Program-made: the position numbers and the translations under genes
Shown here: in pieces, positions 1 to 8,157 of the stretch
Layout: each line of letters begins with the position of its first letter
How positions within the stretch are numbered: position 1 is the first letter of the stretch
Assembly: GCF_018224955.1 (NCBI RefSeq)
Contig: NZ_JAGTUU010000003.1
Location: forward strand, 496,001-560,000
Reading direction: 5' to 3'
DNA: 64,000 nt
DNA from: Thetidibacter halocola
GTDB lineage: Bacteria; Pseudomonadota; Alphaproteobacteria; Rhodobacterales; Rhodobacteraceae
Notes under the pieces: model-generated
Databases searched by the model: none
Seen by the model: only the letters and a program-made list of their open reading frames with translations
Told to the model about the DNA's origin: nothing

Positions 1-542
1 GCATCACCGACCTTGCGCATCGGGCAGCGCGGATCATCCGCAACCTTCGGGCCTTTGCGCGCAACGAATCTGAGCCCATGGGGCGGGTCGACCTTGTGGC
101 GGTGCTGACCTCGGCGGTGGAATTGACCGAAGTGCGCCTGCGCGGCGACAGTGTCGCGCTGGACTGGACGCCGCCCGCCGCGCCGCTCTGGGTGCTGGGC
201 GGCGAGGTGCGGCTGGCGCAGGTCTTTGTCAATCTCATCAACAACGCCGCCGACGCCATGGCAGGGCAGTCCGCCAAGCGCATCGGCATCGCCATCGCCG
301 AGACGCCGGCCGGGCCACGGGTGACGGTGCGCGACCACGGGCCAGGCATCGCCGATCCCGAGCGGATGTTCGAGCCCTTCTACTCGACCAAGACCGTGGG
401 CGAGGGCATGGGGCTGGGCCTGTCGATCTCCTACGGGCTGGTGCAGAGTTTCGGCGGCGAGATCCGGGGCCGCAACCTGCCCGGCGGCGGCGCCGAGTTC
501 ACCGTCGCGCTGGAACCCTGGCGCGCCGAGGCGGCGGCATGA
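1..542 (+). CDS. dctB: C4-dicarboxylate sensor histidine kinase DctB, C-terminal part
   Basis: Partial gene, open at the left edge; the first complete codon starts at base 3. About 180 residues remain. They cover the end of the dimerisation helix (RIIRNLRAFARNE) and the whole ATP-binding domain: N box NLINNAADAM, G1 box DHGPGI, F box FEPFYSTK and G2 box GEGMGLGLS. This set is typical of the NtrB/DctB kinase group. The kinase would phosphorylate the response regulator that starts 70 bases downstream. The sensing domain lies outside the window, so the name rests on that partner and on the dctPQM genes 3.4 kb away. Confidence 0.8.
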   Translation, partial: ITDLAHRAARIIRNLRAFARNESEPMGRVDLVAVLTSAVELTEVRLRGDSVALDWTPPAAPLWVLGGEVRLAQVFVNLINNAADAMAGQSAKRIGIAIAETPAGPRVTVRDHGPGIADPERMFEPFYSTKTVGEGMGLGLSISYGLVQSFGGEIRGRNLPGGGAEFTVALEPWRAEAAA

Positions 543-612
543 GGACGCCGTGCGCCGCTCTTCCGCTGCGCGGAATTCGCCCCGCCCGCCGTCCCGCATG
601 GGGGCGCGCCGG

Positions 613-1836
613 ATGATCGGGCGTATCCTGATGGTCGAGGACGACCCCGCCGTGCGCGAGGCGCTGGCGCAGACGCTGGCGCTGGCCGGATTCGAGTCCA
701 TCGCGGCAGGCTCTTTCGTCGAGGCGAAGGATCGGATCGGGCCGGGTTTCGAGGGCGTCATCCTGTCCGACATCCGCATGCCCGGGCGCGACGGGTTCCA
801 CCTGCTGGACTATGCCCAGGCGCAGGATGCCGACCTGCCGGTGATCCTGCTGACCGGCGAGGGCGACATCCCGATGGCGGTGCGGGCAATCGGCAAGGGG
901 GCCTTCGACTTTCTCGAGAAACCCTGTTCGCCCGCCGACCTGACCGCGGTGCTGACCCGTGCCCTGCGCACCCGTGCCCTCGTGCTGGAGAATCGCCGCC
1001 TGAAGGCGCAGCTGGAAACCGGCGATCCGGCCTCGCGCATGCTGTTCGGCCAGTCCGCCCGCGCCGAGGCCTTGCGCGCTGCCGTGCGCGCGGCAGCCCG
1101 CGCCGGAACCGAGGTGCTGGTCTGCGGGCCGCCCGGGTCCGGCATATCGAAGGTGGCCGAGGTCATCCACCTGAGTTCGGACCGTTCCAAGGGGCCCTTC
1201 GACAAGCGCGGCAGTGCCGGGCTGGGGCGCGAGGCGCTGGAGGCGCTGTGGCAGGGTTGCGCCGGCGGCACGCTGTTCCTGGACGAGATCGGCGCCCTGC
1301 CGCATGACACGCAACTGGCGCTGGTCGACGCGCTGGACCGGGGGGGCGCGCGGCTGGTGGCGGGCAGCACACAGGATCTGGCGCGTGCGGTGCGCGAGGG
1401 CACGCTGTCCTCGGAGCTTTTCTACCGGCTCGAGGTGGCGCAGGTCCGCATTCCCAGCCTTGCCGAGCGGCCCGAGGACATTCCCGTGCTGTTCCGCCAC
1501 TACGTCGCGCAGGCGGCCGAACAGGCGGGTGTGCCCGTGCCCGAGGTCACGCCCGACCACGAGGCGGCCCTGCTGGCGCAAGACTGGCCGGGCAATGCCC
1601 GCGCGCTGATGTCGTCGGCGATGCGCTTTGTCCTCGGAATCCCCGAGGAACTGGCGCAGACCCGCGACCTTGGCCTGGCCGAGCAACTGGCGCAGGTCGA
1701 ACGCGCGCTGCTGGCGGCGGCGCTCGCGCGGCACGAGGGGCGCGCGGCTCAGGCGGCCCTCGCCCTGAAGCTGCCGCGCAAGACCTTCTACGACAAGCTG
1801 GCGCGCTACGGGCTGAAACCCGAGGACTACCGCTGA
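613..1836 (+). CDS. dctD: DctD-like response regulator lacking the sigma-54 GAFTGA loop
   Basis: 407 residues: receiver domain (acidic pocket E9-D11, phospho-acceptor D53 in LSDIRMPG, K103), a reduced AAA+ domain, and a Fis-type helix-turn-helix at the C terminus (GRAAQAALALKLPRKTFYD). The AAA+ part is degenerate. The Walker A-like loop at residues 172-179 reads GPPGSGIS without the usual lysine. The segment that should carry ESELFGHEKGAFTGA is missing, so GPFDKRG runs almost directly into GGTLFLDEIG (Walker B acidic pair D224-E225). The family normally activates sigma-54 promoters through that loop. By analogy with GAFTGA-less NtrC of Rhodobacter capsulatus, I infer action at a sigma-70 promoter. 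Start chosen after GGGGG; ATG 598 and GTG 550 are alternatives. Confidence 0.8.
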   Translation: MIGRILMVEDDPAVREALAQTLALAGFESIAAGSFVEAKDRIGPGFEGVILSDIRMPGRDGFHLLDYAQAQDADLPVILLTGEGDIPMAVRAIGKGAFDFLEKPCSPADLTAVLTRALRTRALVLENRRLKAQLETGDPASRMLFGQSARAEALRAAVRAAARAGTEVLVCGPPGSGISKVAEVIHLSSDRSKGPFDKRGSAGLGREALEALWQGCAGGTLFLDEIGALPHDTQLALVDALDRGGARLVAGSTQDLARAVREGTLSSELFYRLEVAQVRIPSLAERPEDIPVLFRHYVAQAAEQAGVPVPEVTPDHEAALLAQDWPGNARALMSSAMRFVLGIPEELAQTRDLGLAEQLAQVERALLAAALARHEGRAAQAALALKLPRKTFYDKLARYGLKPEDYR

Positions 1837-1852
1837 CGCTGCGGAACCCAAA

Positions 1853-1875
1853 AAGCCTCCTGTTTCCGGGGGCTT
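1853..1875 (+). terminator. Hairpin downstream of dctBD
   Basis: AAGCCTCC and GGGGGCTT form an 8-bp stem with one G-T pair around a 7-base loop. It lies 17 bases after the dctD stop. The U tract is weak. Confidence 0.4.
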
Positions 1876-1948
1876 GCTTGATCAGTGTCAACATGCGCAG
1901 ACCGAAATCACATTAAGATAACAGCATGTGTTCAACAAGGAGAGAACC

Positions 1949-2419
1949 ATGCATCACATTGAAAAGATCAAGCTGCGGCGGGTGCTGACGGTAATGGCCA
2001 TGCTGGCGGTTCTGCCGGGTGCCATGTGCTCGAGCCAGGACCCGGCCAGCATGGACCGCAAGGAGATCACCAAGGTGGTCATCCAGGAAGGCGCGATGGA
2101 AGTGTTCAAGGGCAAGGCCACCGGCTCGATCGTGTCGGGGCTGGCGGCGATGCCTGAAACCGCCAAGGGCCTGCTGATCGCCGATCTGCGGTCCGAGCGG
2201 GACAGGCTGGAAAACCAGGCGTTCACCGCGCAAGGCGAGGAACAGCGACGGCTGGACGCGCGGGCCGATTGGGTCGGAGCCAACCTCGACTGCATCGCGA
2301 CGGACGGCAAGAACTGCGCCAAGCTGCGCGAACTCATCGCCCAGCGCGAGGCCGCGGCCGCCCAGGTCACCGACAGCGGTGGCGACAGTGGTGGTGACAG
2401 CGGCGGGCATTCCGACTGA
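1949..2419 (+). CDS. Exported protein of unknown function with Gly/Asp/Ser-rich tail
   Basis: 156 residues; family not recognised. Start chosen because AAGGAGAGA precedes ATG 1949; a GTG at 1928 lies upstream of that site. The N terminus has basic residues (KIKLRR) and a hydrophobic stretch (VLTVMAMLAVLPGAMC) that looks like a signal peptide; the Cys resembles a lipobox but the -1 residue is Met, so lipidation is doubtful. The middle is charged and helical (LLIADLRSERDRLENQAF), suggesting coiled coil. Two further Cys flank TDGKN. The C terminus ends in repeated SGGD units. It stands between dctBD and the DUF1513 gene, 15 bases before the latter, suggesting co-transcription. Confidence 0.7.
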   Translation: MHHIEKIKLRRVLTVMAMLAVLPGAMCSSQDPASMDRKEITKVVIQEGAMEVFKGKATGSIVSGLAAMPETAKGLLIADLRSERDRLENQAFTAQGEEQRRLDARADWVGANLDCIATDGKNCAKLRELIAQREAAAAQVTDSGGDSGGDSGGHSD

Positions 2420-2434
2420 GCGCGGTCAGGGTTG

Positions 2435-3715
2435 ATGCACAAGCGTGACCTGCTCAAGGGGCTGGCGGCGGCGGCGTTCGCGCCACTGGCCGCCTGCGAA
2501 ACGGCCGACCCGGAGAAATCCGGGCCGGTCCTGTCGAGCCGCGCGGCGGTGTTCTTTCCGGGCTACCGGACCGACGACGCGCGCCTGCTGGGAGAGCCTG
2601 CCGACAGCCGCCGGCGGCGTGGCGTGGATGGACCCCGCACGATGCTGACCCGGGTCGGGGCGGACGGATCGGTGCGCCAGGCGGTGTTTCCGGTGATCGG
2701 GCATGACGTGGCCATCGCACCCGACGGCTCTGTCGGGTTCTTGGGCCGCATGGGCGACGGCGGCGGCGACGGTGCCGCCCATCACGTCGCCTTCGATCCC
2801 GTGACACTCGAGATGGTGGCCACGGGCCTGACGCCCGGTCCCGGCTGGCGCGGTGGCGGGCATGGCGTGTTCGTGCCCGGCGGGCCGCTGCTCTGTGCCG
2901 AACGCGCGCCGATGACCGCCTATTCGGGAAGTCCCGAGCGGCATTTCGGGCGCGTCTCGGTGCGCGATCGGCAGAGCCTTGCATTGCTGGGGTCGTTTTC
3001 CTGCCATGGCATCGACCCGCACGAGATCCGCCTGTCCGAGGACGGGAGGCACGTCGTTCTGGCCAATTACGGGTCCGTCGCGGGTCAGGGTCAGGACGAT
3101 CTGTCGGTGCCCCGCCGCGTGGTCGCGCCCTGCCTGACCGTGGTCGAGATCGCCACTGGTCGGCTGGTCGAACGCATCGCCGTCGCCGCGCCCGAGACCG
3201 AGTTGCGGCACCTCGCGCTGCGACCGGACGGCACCGCCTTCGGCATCCGCTGCCGGCTGGCACCCGAGGGGGCGGATGCGCCTTGGTTACGCAAGCTGGG
3301 GCTGGACGAGACGGATCGCACGGCCGATCCGGGCGAAAGCTATCTTCCCGCCACACCCGTTCTGGCCTCGCGCGGAACCGCCCGGACGCTGGCGGCACAG
3401 GAGCCGCCAGCGCATCTGCGGCACGGGCTTTCGGTCGAATACGATGCGCTGCACGACGAATTCATCGCAAGCTTCCCGTCGTCGCATCGTCTGATCGTCT
3501 TTTCCGGCGGGGGCGAGGTCCGGCACTCGATCGACACGCGGGATTTCGGCCTGGCCTATCCCTGCGGCGTGACGCTGATGCCGGGCGAGACCTTCTATGC
3601 CGTGGCCGGGTTCTGGCGCGGGCTGCGCCTGATGCGCCGCGGAGACCACCGCCCCGAGCATGCGCTGGCGACGGGGGCCGCGTTTCGCGGCCATAGCCAC
3701 ATAACGGCCGCCTGA
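2435..3715 (+). CDS. DUF1513 family exported protein
   Basis: 426 residues from ATG 2435. The N terminus KRDLLKGLAAAAFAPLAAC combines a Tat-like KRxLLKG motif with a lipobox (LAAC), so it is probably a periplasmic lipoprotein. The body repeats beta-propeller-like segments (SCHGIDPHEIRLSEDGRHVV, HLALRPDGTAFGIR) and ends with a FRGHSHI segment. DUF1513 proteins usually sit with imelysin/EfeO-like iron-uptake genes; none is visible here, so that link is not supported locally. Function unknown. Confidence 0.8.
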   Translation: MHKRDLLKGLAAAAFAPLAACETADPEKSGPVLSSRAAVFFPGYRTDDARLLGEPADSRRRRGVDGPRTMLTRVGADGSVRQAVFPVIGHDVAIAPDGSVGFLGRMGDGGGDGAAHHVAFDPVTLEMVATGLTPGPGWRGGGHGVFVPGGPLLCAERAPMTAYSGSPERHFGRVSVRDRQSLALLGSFSCHGIDPHEIRLSEDGRHVVLANYGSVAGQGQDDLSVPRRVVAPCLTVVEIATGRLVERIAVAAPETELRHLALRPDGTAFGIRCRLAPEGADAPWLRKLGLDETDRTADPGESYLPATPVLASRGTARTLAAQEPPAHLRHGLSVEYDALHDEFIASFPSSHRLIVFSGGGEVRHSIDTRDFGLAYPCGVTLMPGETFYAVAGFWRGLRLMRRGDHRPEHALATGAAFRGHSHITAA

Positions 3716-3741
3716 GCAGCGATTCGACCTGGCTCCGGGCC

Positions 3742-3792
3742 TTGTGCGGAAATCCGCACAAACCGGGCCGATTGCTGTGCGGTTTTCCGCAC
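3742..3792. promoter_or_regulatory. Two DctD-like operator palindromes upstream of dctP
   Basis: Site 1 (3742-3761) is TTGTGCGGAAATCCGCACAA: perfect 9-base arms around AA. Site 2 (3777-3792) is GTGCGG-TTTT-CCGCAC. The centres are 33 bp apart, about three helical turns. As I recall, rhizobial dctA operators bound by DctD have the same TGTGCGGA/TCCGCACA arms. A -35-like TTGACC lies at 3812-3817. The only sigma-54-like spacing (GG-N10-GC, 3912-3925) lacks the usual TGGC and TTGC flanks. Confidence 0.65.
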
Positions 3793-3986
3793 CGGCCCGC
3801 GTGCCACAGCGTTGACCGGGCACCGATTCCCGGGATTTCTGCCTGAAAACGCGTGTTTTTCCGGCATTGTTCGAATCCACCTCCGCGACGCTTGCACCGA
3901 TTCGAACAAAAGGGTTTCGTAACGCCCGAGCGGTCCGCATCGACGCGGCTCCGCGCAAAAAAGAAGACCCAACCGGGAGGAAATCC

Positions 3987-4991
3987 ATGAAGAAGTTTCT
4001 GATGTCCGCTGTCGCCGCGGCAGCCCTGATGACTGGCGCGACCGGCGCCATGGCAGCCTGCGAGGATGGCGAGGTCGTCATCAAGTTCAGTCACGTGACC
4101 AACACCGACCGCCACCCCAAGGGGATCGCGGCCAGCCTGCTGATGGAGCGCGTCAACGAAGAGATGAACGGCAAGGCCTGCATGGAGGTCTATCCGAACT
4201 CGACGCTCTACACCGACGAGCAGGTGATCGAGGCGATGCTGCGCGGCGACGTGCAACTGGCCGCCCCCTCGCTGTCGCTGTTCGAGTCGATCACCAAAGC
4301 CTATCGCCTGTTCGACCTGCCCTTCATGTTCAAGTCGATCGAGGCCGTTGACGCGTTCCAGTCGTCCGAGGCCGGCCTTGCCATGAAGAACGCCATGCAG
4401 CGCCGCGGCCTTCAGGGCCTCCAGTTCTGGCACAACGGCATGAAGCAGATCTCGGCCAACAAGCCGCTGATCGAACCGGGTGACGCCGCGGGCCTCAAGT
4501 TCCGCGTGCAGCCCTCGGACGTGCTCGTGGCACAGATGGAAGCCCTGGGCGCCAGCCCGCAGCCGATGGCCTTTGCAGAGGTTTACGGCGCGCTTCAGAC
4601 CGGCGTCGTCGACGGCCAGGAAAACAGCTGGTCGAACATCTACGGTCAGAAGTTCTTCGAGGTGCAGGACGGTGTCACCGAGACCAACCACGGCATCATC
4701 GACTATCTCGTCGTGGCGTCGGTCGACTGGCTGGACAGCCTGGATGCGGACGTGCGCGACCAGTTCCTGACCATCCTCGAAGAGGTTACGACCGAGCGCA
4801 ACGCCGCCGTGAACAAGGTCGACCAGGAAGCCCGCCAGGCGATCCTGGATGCCGGCGGCACGATCCGCGAACTGACCGCTGAACAGCGCGCCAACTGGGT
4901 GGCCACGATGAAGCCGGTCTGGGAGAAGTTCGCCGAGGAAGTCGGCCAGGAGAACATCGACGCCGCACAGGCGATCAACGACAGCATGTAA
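3987..4991 (+). CDS. dctP: TRAP transporter substrate-binding protein DctP
   Basis: 334 residues. Start ATG 3987 follows GGGAGGAAATCC. A Sec signal peptide ends at GAMA-AC. The mature protein shows DctP features: VVIKFSHVTN near the N terminus, QLAAPSLSLF, LKFRVQPSDVL with the substrate-contacting Arg, and GALQTGVVDGQENSWSNIY. It binds C4-dicarboxylates in the periplasm and delivers them to DctQM. First gene of dctPQM, preceded by a 271-bp regulatory region with two DctD-like sites. A GC-rich hairpin separates it from dctQ, so the binding protein is probably made in excess. Confidence 0.93.
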   Translation: MKKFLMSAVAAAALMTGATGAMAACEDGEVVIKFSHVTNTDRHPKGIAASLLMERVNEEMNGKACMEVYPNSTLYTDEQVIEAMLRGDVQLAAPSLSLFESITKAYRLFDLPFMFKSIEAVDAFQSSEAGLAMKNAMQRRGLQGLQFWHNGMKQISANKPLIEPGDAAGLKFRVQPSDVLVAQMEALGASPQPMAFAEVYGALQTGVVDGQENSWSNIYGQKFFEVQDGVTETNHGIIDYLVVASVDWLDSLDADVRDQFLTILEEVTTERNAAVNKVDQEARQAILDAGGTIRELTAEQRANWVATMKPVWEKFAEEVGQENIDAAQAINDSM

Positions 4992-5001
4992 GACTGTCCT
5001 T

Positions 5002-5038
5002 GCGGGCGGAGGCGGCAGAACGGCCGCGCTCCGCCCGC
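5002..5038 (+). promoter_or_regulatory. GC-rich stem-loop between dctP and dctQ
   Basis: GCGGGCGGAG at 5002-5011 pairs perfectly with CTCCGCCCGC at 5029-5038, and the inner GCGGC/GCCGC extends the stem. No U tract. Likely protects dctP mRNA or partly attenuates dctQM. Confidence 0.5.
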
Positions 5039-5063
5039 TTCATATCCCGGGAGGGGGACAACC

Positions 5064-5747
5064 ATGAGCGGCAAGTACACGCCGAAAGGTGTGATCGGTC
5101 AGGCCGTGCACGGGTTCGAGGAAACGGCCATCGCCGTTCTGCTCGGCCTGATGACGGTGCTGACATTCACCAACGTGATCCTGCGCTACGTCTTCAATTC
5201 CATGATCATCTGGAGCCTCGAGGTCGTCCTCGTGCTGTTTGCATGGCTGGTGCTGTTCGGCGTGGCCTATGCATTCAAGGTGACGGCACATCTGGGGGTC
5301 GACGCGATCACCAACATGCTGCCCCATCGCGGCCGCCGCATGACGGCGCTGTTCTCGGGCGCGATCTGCATCTTCTACGGGGTGCTCCTGGCCAAGGGGG
5401 CCTGGGACCAGTGGGCGCCTTTCGCAGACCTGCCGCCCACCACGGGCAAATGGTTCCCCACCGGGCTCGACACCGCGGCGCGCTCGCGCTCGTTCTTCGA
5501 GACCGACCAGATACCGATGCCGTCCTGGCTGCGGTTCCTGGAGGACTGGATCAACTATGGCGAGCGGTATTCCAAACTGCCGCGCATGGTGCCCTACACG
5601 ATCCTGCCCATCGCCGCCGTCCTGATCCTGTTCCGCATCTGCCAGGCCGTCTGGCGGATCTGGGTCGGCAAGGCCGAGAGCATGATCGTCAGCCACGAAG
5701 CCGAAGACGCGGTCGAAGAAGTCGCCGCCATGAACCGCGGAGACTGA
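5064..5747 (+). CDS. dctQ: TRAP transporter small permease subunit DctQ
   Basis: 227 residues, start after GAGGGGGACA. Four hydrophobic segments are visible: AIAVLLGLMTVLTFTNVILR, WSLEVVLVLFAWLVLFGVAY, MTALFSGAICIFYGVLLAKG and YTILPIAAVLILFRICQ. The family-typical AFKVTAHLGVDAI follows segment two. DctQ forms the membrane complex with DctM. A hydrophilic stretch between the third and fourth segments (about residues 110-175) is longer than in minimal DctQ proteins. The tail is acidic. It ends 4 bases before dctM. Confidence 0.92.
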   Translation: MSGKYTPKGVIGQAVHGFEETAIAVLLGLMTVLTFTNVILRYVFNSMIIWSLEVVLVLFAWLVLFGVAYAFKVTAHLGVDAITNMLPHRGRRMTALFSGAICIFYGVLLAKGAWDQWAPFADLPPTTGKWFPTGLDTAARSRSFFETDQIPMPSWLRFLEDWINYGERYSKLPRMVPYTILPIAAVLILFRICQAVWRIWVGKAESMIVSHEAEDAVEEVAAMNRGD

Positions 5748-5751
5748 ACGC

Positions 5752-7233
5752 ATGGAAGTCGCCCTTCTTTTCCTGATGATCATCGGGCTGCTGCTGGTCG
5801 GCGTGCCGATCGCGGTCTCGCTCGGCTTTGCCTCGATCGTGTTCCAGCTGGCGTTCTCGGACACCTCGCTGGCCGCCGTGGCGCAGTCTCTGTACCTGGC
5901 CATGGCCGGGCATTACACGCTGCTGGCCATTCCATTCTTCGTGCTGGCCTCCAGCTTCATGTCAACGGGGGGCGTGGCGAGGCGGATCATCCGCTTTTCG
6001 GTGGCCTGCGTCGGCCACCTGCAAGGCGGTCTTGCCATCGCGGGCGTGTTTGCCTGCATGATGTTCGCGGCGCTGTCCGGCTCGTCCCCGGCGACGGTGG
6101 TCGCCATCGGCTCCATCGTCATCGCGGCGATGCGGCAGGTCGGCTACACCAAGGATTTCGCCGCCGGCGTGATCTGTAACGCCGGCACGCTGGGCATCCT
6201 GATCCCGCCTTCTATCGTGATGGTGGTCTACGCCTCGGCGACTGACGTGTCGGTGGGCCGGATGTTCCTTGCAGGCATCATTCCCGGCATTCTCGCGGGT
6301 GTCATGCTGATGATCGCGATCTACATCATGGCCCGCATCCGCAACATGCCGCGGGGCGAGTGGAAGGGCTGGGGCGAAATCTTCGAGTCGTTCCGCGACG
6401 CGCTCTGGGGCCTGCTGCTGATCGTCATCATCATGGGCGGCATCTATGGCCACCCCTGGATCCGCTTCGACGGCGGCAGCTTCTTTTACTGGAAGGGCGG
6501 TGCCTTTACCCCGACAGAGGCCGCAGCCGTGGCCGCCGTCTATGCCTTCTTTGTCGCGACCTTCATCTATCGCGACATGGGGCCGCTGGCATCGAAGGAA
6601 CCGGGCGGTGCGCCGACTGCGCTCTATCGCAAGCCCATCGCCATCGTGACGGCCTTCTTCCACGAGGACACGCGCAAGACGCTGTTCGAAGGCGGCAAAC
6701 TGACCATCACGCTGATGTTCATCATCGCCAACGCGCTGCTGCTCAAGCACGTGCTGACCGACGAACAGATCCCGCAGCAGATCGCGGGCGCGATGCTGGA
6801 CGCGGGGTTCGGCCCGGTGATGTTCCTGGTCATCGTCAACGTGATCCTGCTGATCGGCGGCCAGTTCATGGAGCCGTCGGGCCTGATCGTGATCGTGGCG
6901 CCGCTGGTCTTTCCGATCGGCCTGCAACTGGGCATCGACCCGATCCACCTGGGCATCATCATGGTGGTGAACATGGAAATCGGGATGATCACGCCACCTG
7001 TGGGCTTGAACCTGTTCGTGACCTCCGGCGTGGCCGGCATGTCGATGATGCGCGTCGTCAAGGCCGCGCTGCCCTTCCTCGGCGTCCTGTTCATCTTCCT
7101 GATCATGATCACCTATATGCCTTGGTTGTCCACATCGGTGCCCGATGCGGTCATGGGACCACAGGTGAACTGCGCGGCAGGGGCGACGAACAGCCTGGAA
7201 CAGGCCTATTGCGAGGCCATCGCCAATCGGTGA
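5752..7233 (+). CDS. dctM: TRAP transporter large permease subunit DctM
   Basis: 493 residues, start ATG 5752, directly behind dctQ. Family motifs: IPFFVLASSFMSTGGVARR, FAALSGSSPATVVAIGS, VICNAGTLGILIPPSIVMVVY and NMEIGMITPPVGLNLFV. It is the sodium-coupled channel subunit in the inner membrane. It is longer than the roughly 440-residue standard: an insertion around residues 235-310 includes a soluble, aromatic Gly-rich patch (HPWIRFDGGSFFYWKGG) and further segments, and the C terminus adds a tail with two Cys (NCAAGATNSLEQAYCEA). A strong terminator follows. Confidence 0.93.
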   Translation: MEVALLFLMIIGLLLVGVPIAVSLGFASIVFQLAFSDTSLAAVAQSLYLAMAGHYTLLAIPFFVLASSFMSTGGVARRIIRFSVACVGHLQGGLAIAGVFACMMFAALSGSSPATVVAIGSIVIAAMRQVGYTKDFAAGVICNAGTLGILIPPSIVMVVYASATDVSVGRMFLAGIIPGILAGVMLMIAIYIMARIRNMPRGEWKGWGEIFESFRDALWGLLLIVIIMGGIYGHPWIRFDGGSFFYWKGGAFTPTEAAAVAAVYAFFVATFIYRDMGPLASKEPGGAPTALYRKPIAIVTAFFHEDTRKTLFEGGKLTITLMFIIANALLLKHVLTDEQIPQQIAGAMLDAGFGPVMFLVIVNVILLIGGQFMEPSGLIVIVAPLVFPIGLQLGIDPIHLGIIMVVNMEIGMITPPVGLNLFVTSGVAGMSMMRVVKAALPFLGVLFIFLIMITYMPWLSTSVPDAVMGPQVNCAAGATNSLEQAYCEAIANR

Positions 7234-7253
7234 TCCGGTTACCGCAAAACGAC

Positions 7254-7282
7254 AAAAGGCGGCGCGATGCGCCGCCTTTTTT
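7254..7282 (+). terminator. Rho-independent terminator of dctPQM
   Basis: AAAAGGCGGCGC and GCGCCGCCTTTT form a perfect 12-bp stem around GAT, followed by T residues. Reading from the other side, it could also serve tpiA. Confidence 0.9.
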
Positions 7283-7304
7283 CGTTGTCCACGCGGGTAT
7301 CGCG

Positions 7305-8045
7305 TCAGCCGGCCGCGTCCAGCGCCGCGATGATCGGCACGAAATCCGCCGCCTTCAGCGAGGCGCCGCCCACCAGCGCGCCGTCTACATTCGACACGGC
7401 AAAGATCTCGGCCGCGTTGCCCGGCTTGACCGACCCGCCGTAAAGGATGCGCACCGACAGGCCCGCGCCCTCGCCAAAGCGTTTCTCGAGCCGGGCGCGG
7501 ATGAAATCATGCACCTCGGCGATCTGGTCCAGCGTGGGCACCTTGCCGGTGCCGATGGCCCAGACCGGTTCGTAGGCCACGACCAGACGGTGGCCCGTGG
7601 CCCCGTCCGGCACCGAGCCCGCCAGTTGTTCGCCGATCACGTCCAGCGTGGCCCCGGCCTCGCGCTCGTCCAGCGTCTCGCCGATGCAGACCACGGCGGT
7701 CAGCCCGGCTTCCCATGCGGCCTTGCACTTGGCGCGGACCGCATCGTCGGTCTCATGGTGATCGGAGCGCCGCTCGGAATGGCCGAGGATCACGTGGGTC
7801 GCCCCCGCATCCTTCAGCATCGCGGCCGAGATATCGCCGGTATGCGCACCCGACGTCTTGGCATGGCAATCCTGCCCGCCGATGGCCAGGCCCGTGCCCT
7901 TGGCCGCCGCTGCCGCGACCAGCGTGGCGGGCGGGCAGATCAGCAGCTCCGACTTTGCCCCCGCCGCTGCGATGGCGTCGAGTTCGGCAAGGCTGTCCTT
8001 CAGCCCGTTCATCTTCCAGTTTCCGGCGGCCAGCTTGCGTCTCAT
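7305..8045 (-). CDS. tpiA: Triose-phosphate isomerase
   Basis: 246 residues, full length. It interconverts dihydroxyacetone phosphate and glyceraldehyde 3-phosphate in the cytosol. The N terminus [13 protein letters not shown] holds the catalytic Lys; ILGHSERR holds the catalytic His; [12 protein letters not shown] holds the catalytic Glu and start of loop 6; [11 protein letters not shown] binds phosphate. It converges on dctM and is divergent from the oxygenase gene across a 112-bp gap. It belongs with eno, gap, pgm and glk elsewhere in the window. Confidence 0.95.
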   Translation of the reverse strand: MRRKLAAGNWKMNGLKDSLAELDAIAAAGAKSELLICPPATLVAAAAAKGTGLAIGGQDCHAKTSGAHTGDISAAMLKDAGATHVILGHSERRSDHHETDDAVRAKCKAAWEAGLTAVVCIGETLDEREAGATLDVIGEQLAGSVPDGATGHRLVVAYEPVWAIGTGKVPTLDQIAEVHDFIRARLEKRFGEGAGLSVRILYGGSVKPGNAAEIFAVSNVDGALVGGASLKAADFVPIIAALDAAG

Positions 8046-8157
8046 GGTCCCTCTCTCGGCTTTTTCGCATCATTGCGCGCGGGGGCGCGGCGTCAAGCGC
8101 GCTTGCGCGCTGCGCGACGACATGACAAGGGGGCGCAACCCGAGAATGGAGGCCGTC

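Noticed and set aside
3912-3925. Sigma-54-like GG-N10-GC before dctP
   Set aside because: The flanks lack TGGC and TTGC, and the local activator lacks GAFTGA, so I did not call it a sigma-54 promoter; it remains a possibility.
8094-8105. CAAGCGCGCTTG palindrome between tpiA and the oxygenase gene
   Set aside because: Short GC-rich palindromes are frequent in this composition, and it matches neither the AglR-like nor the CceR-like pattern seen elsewhere.
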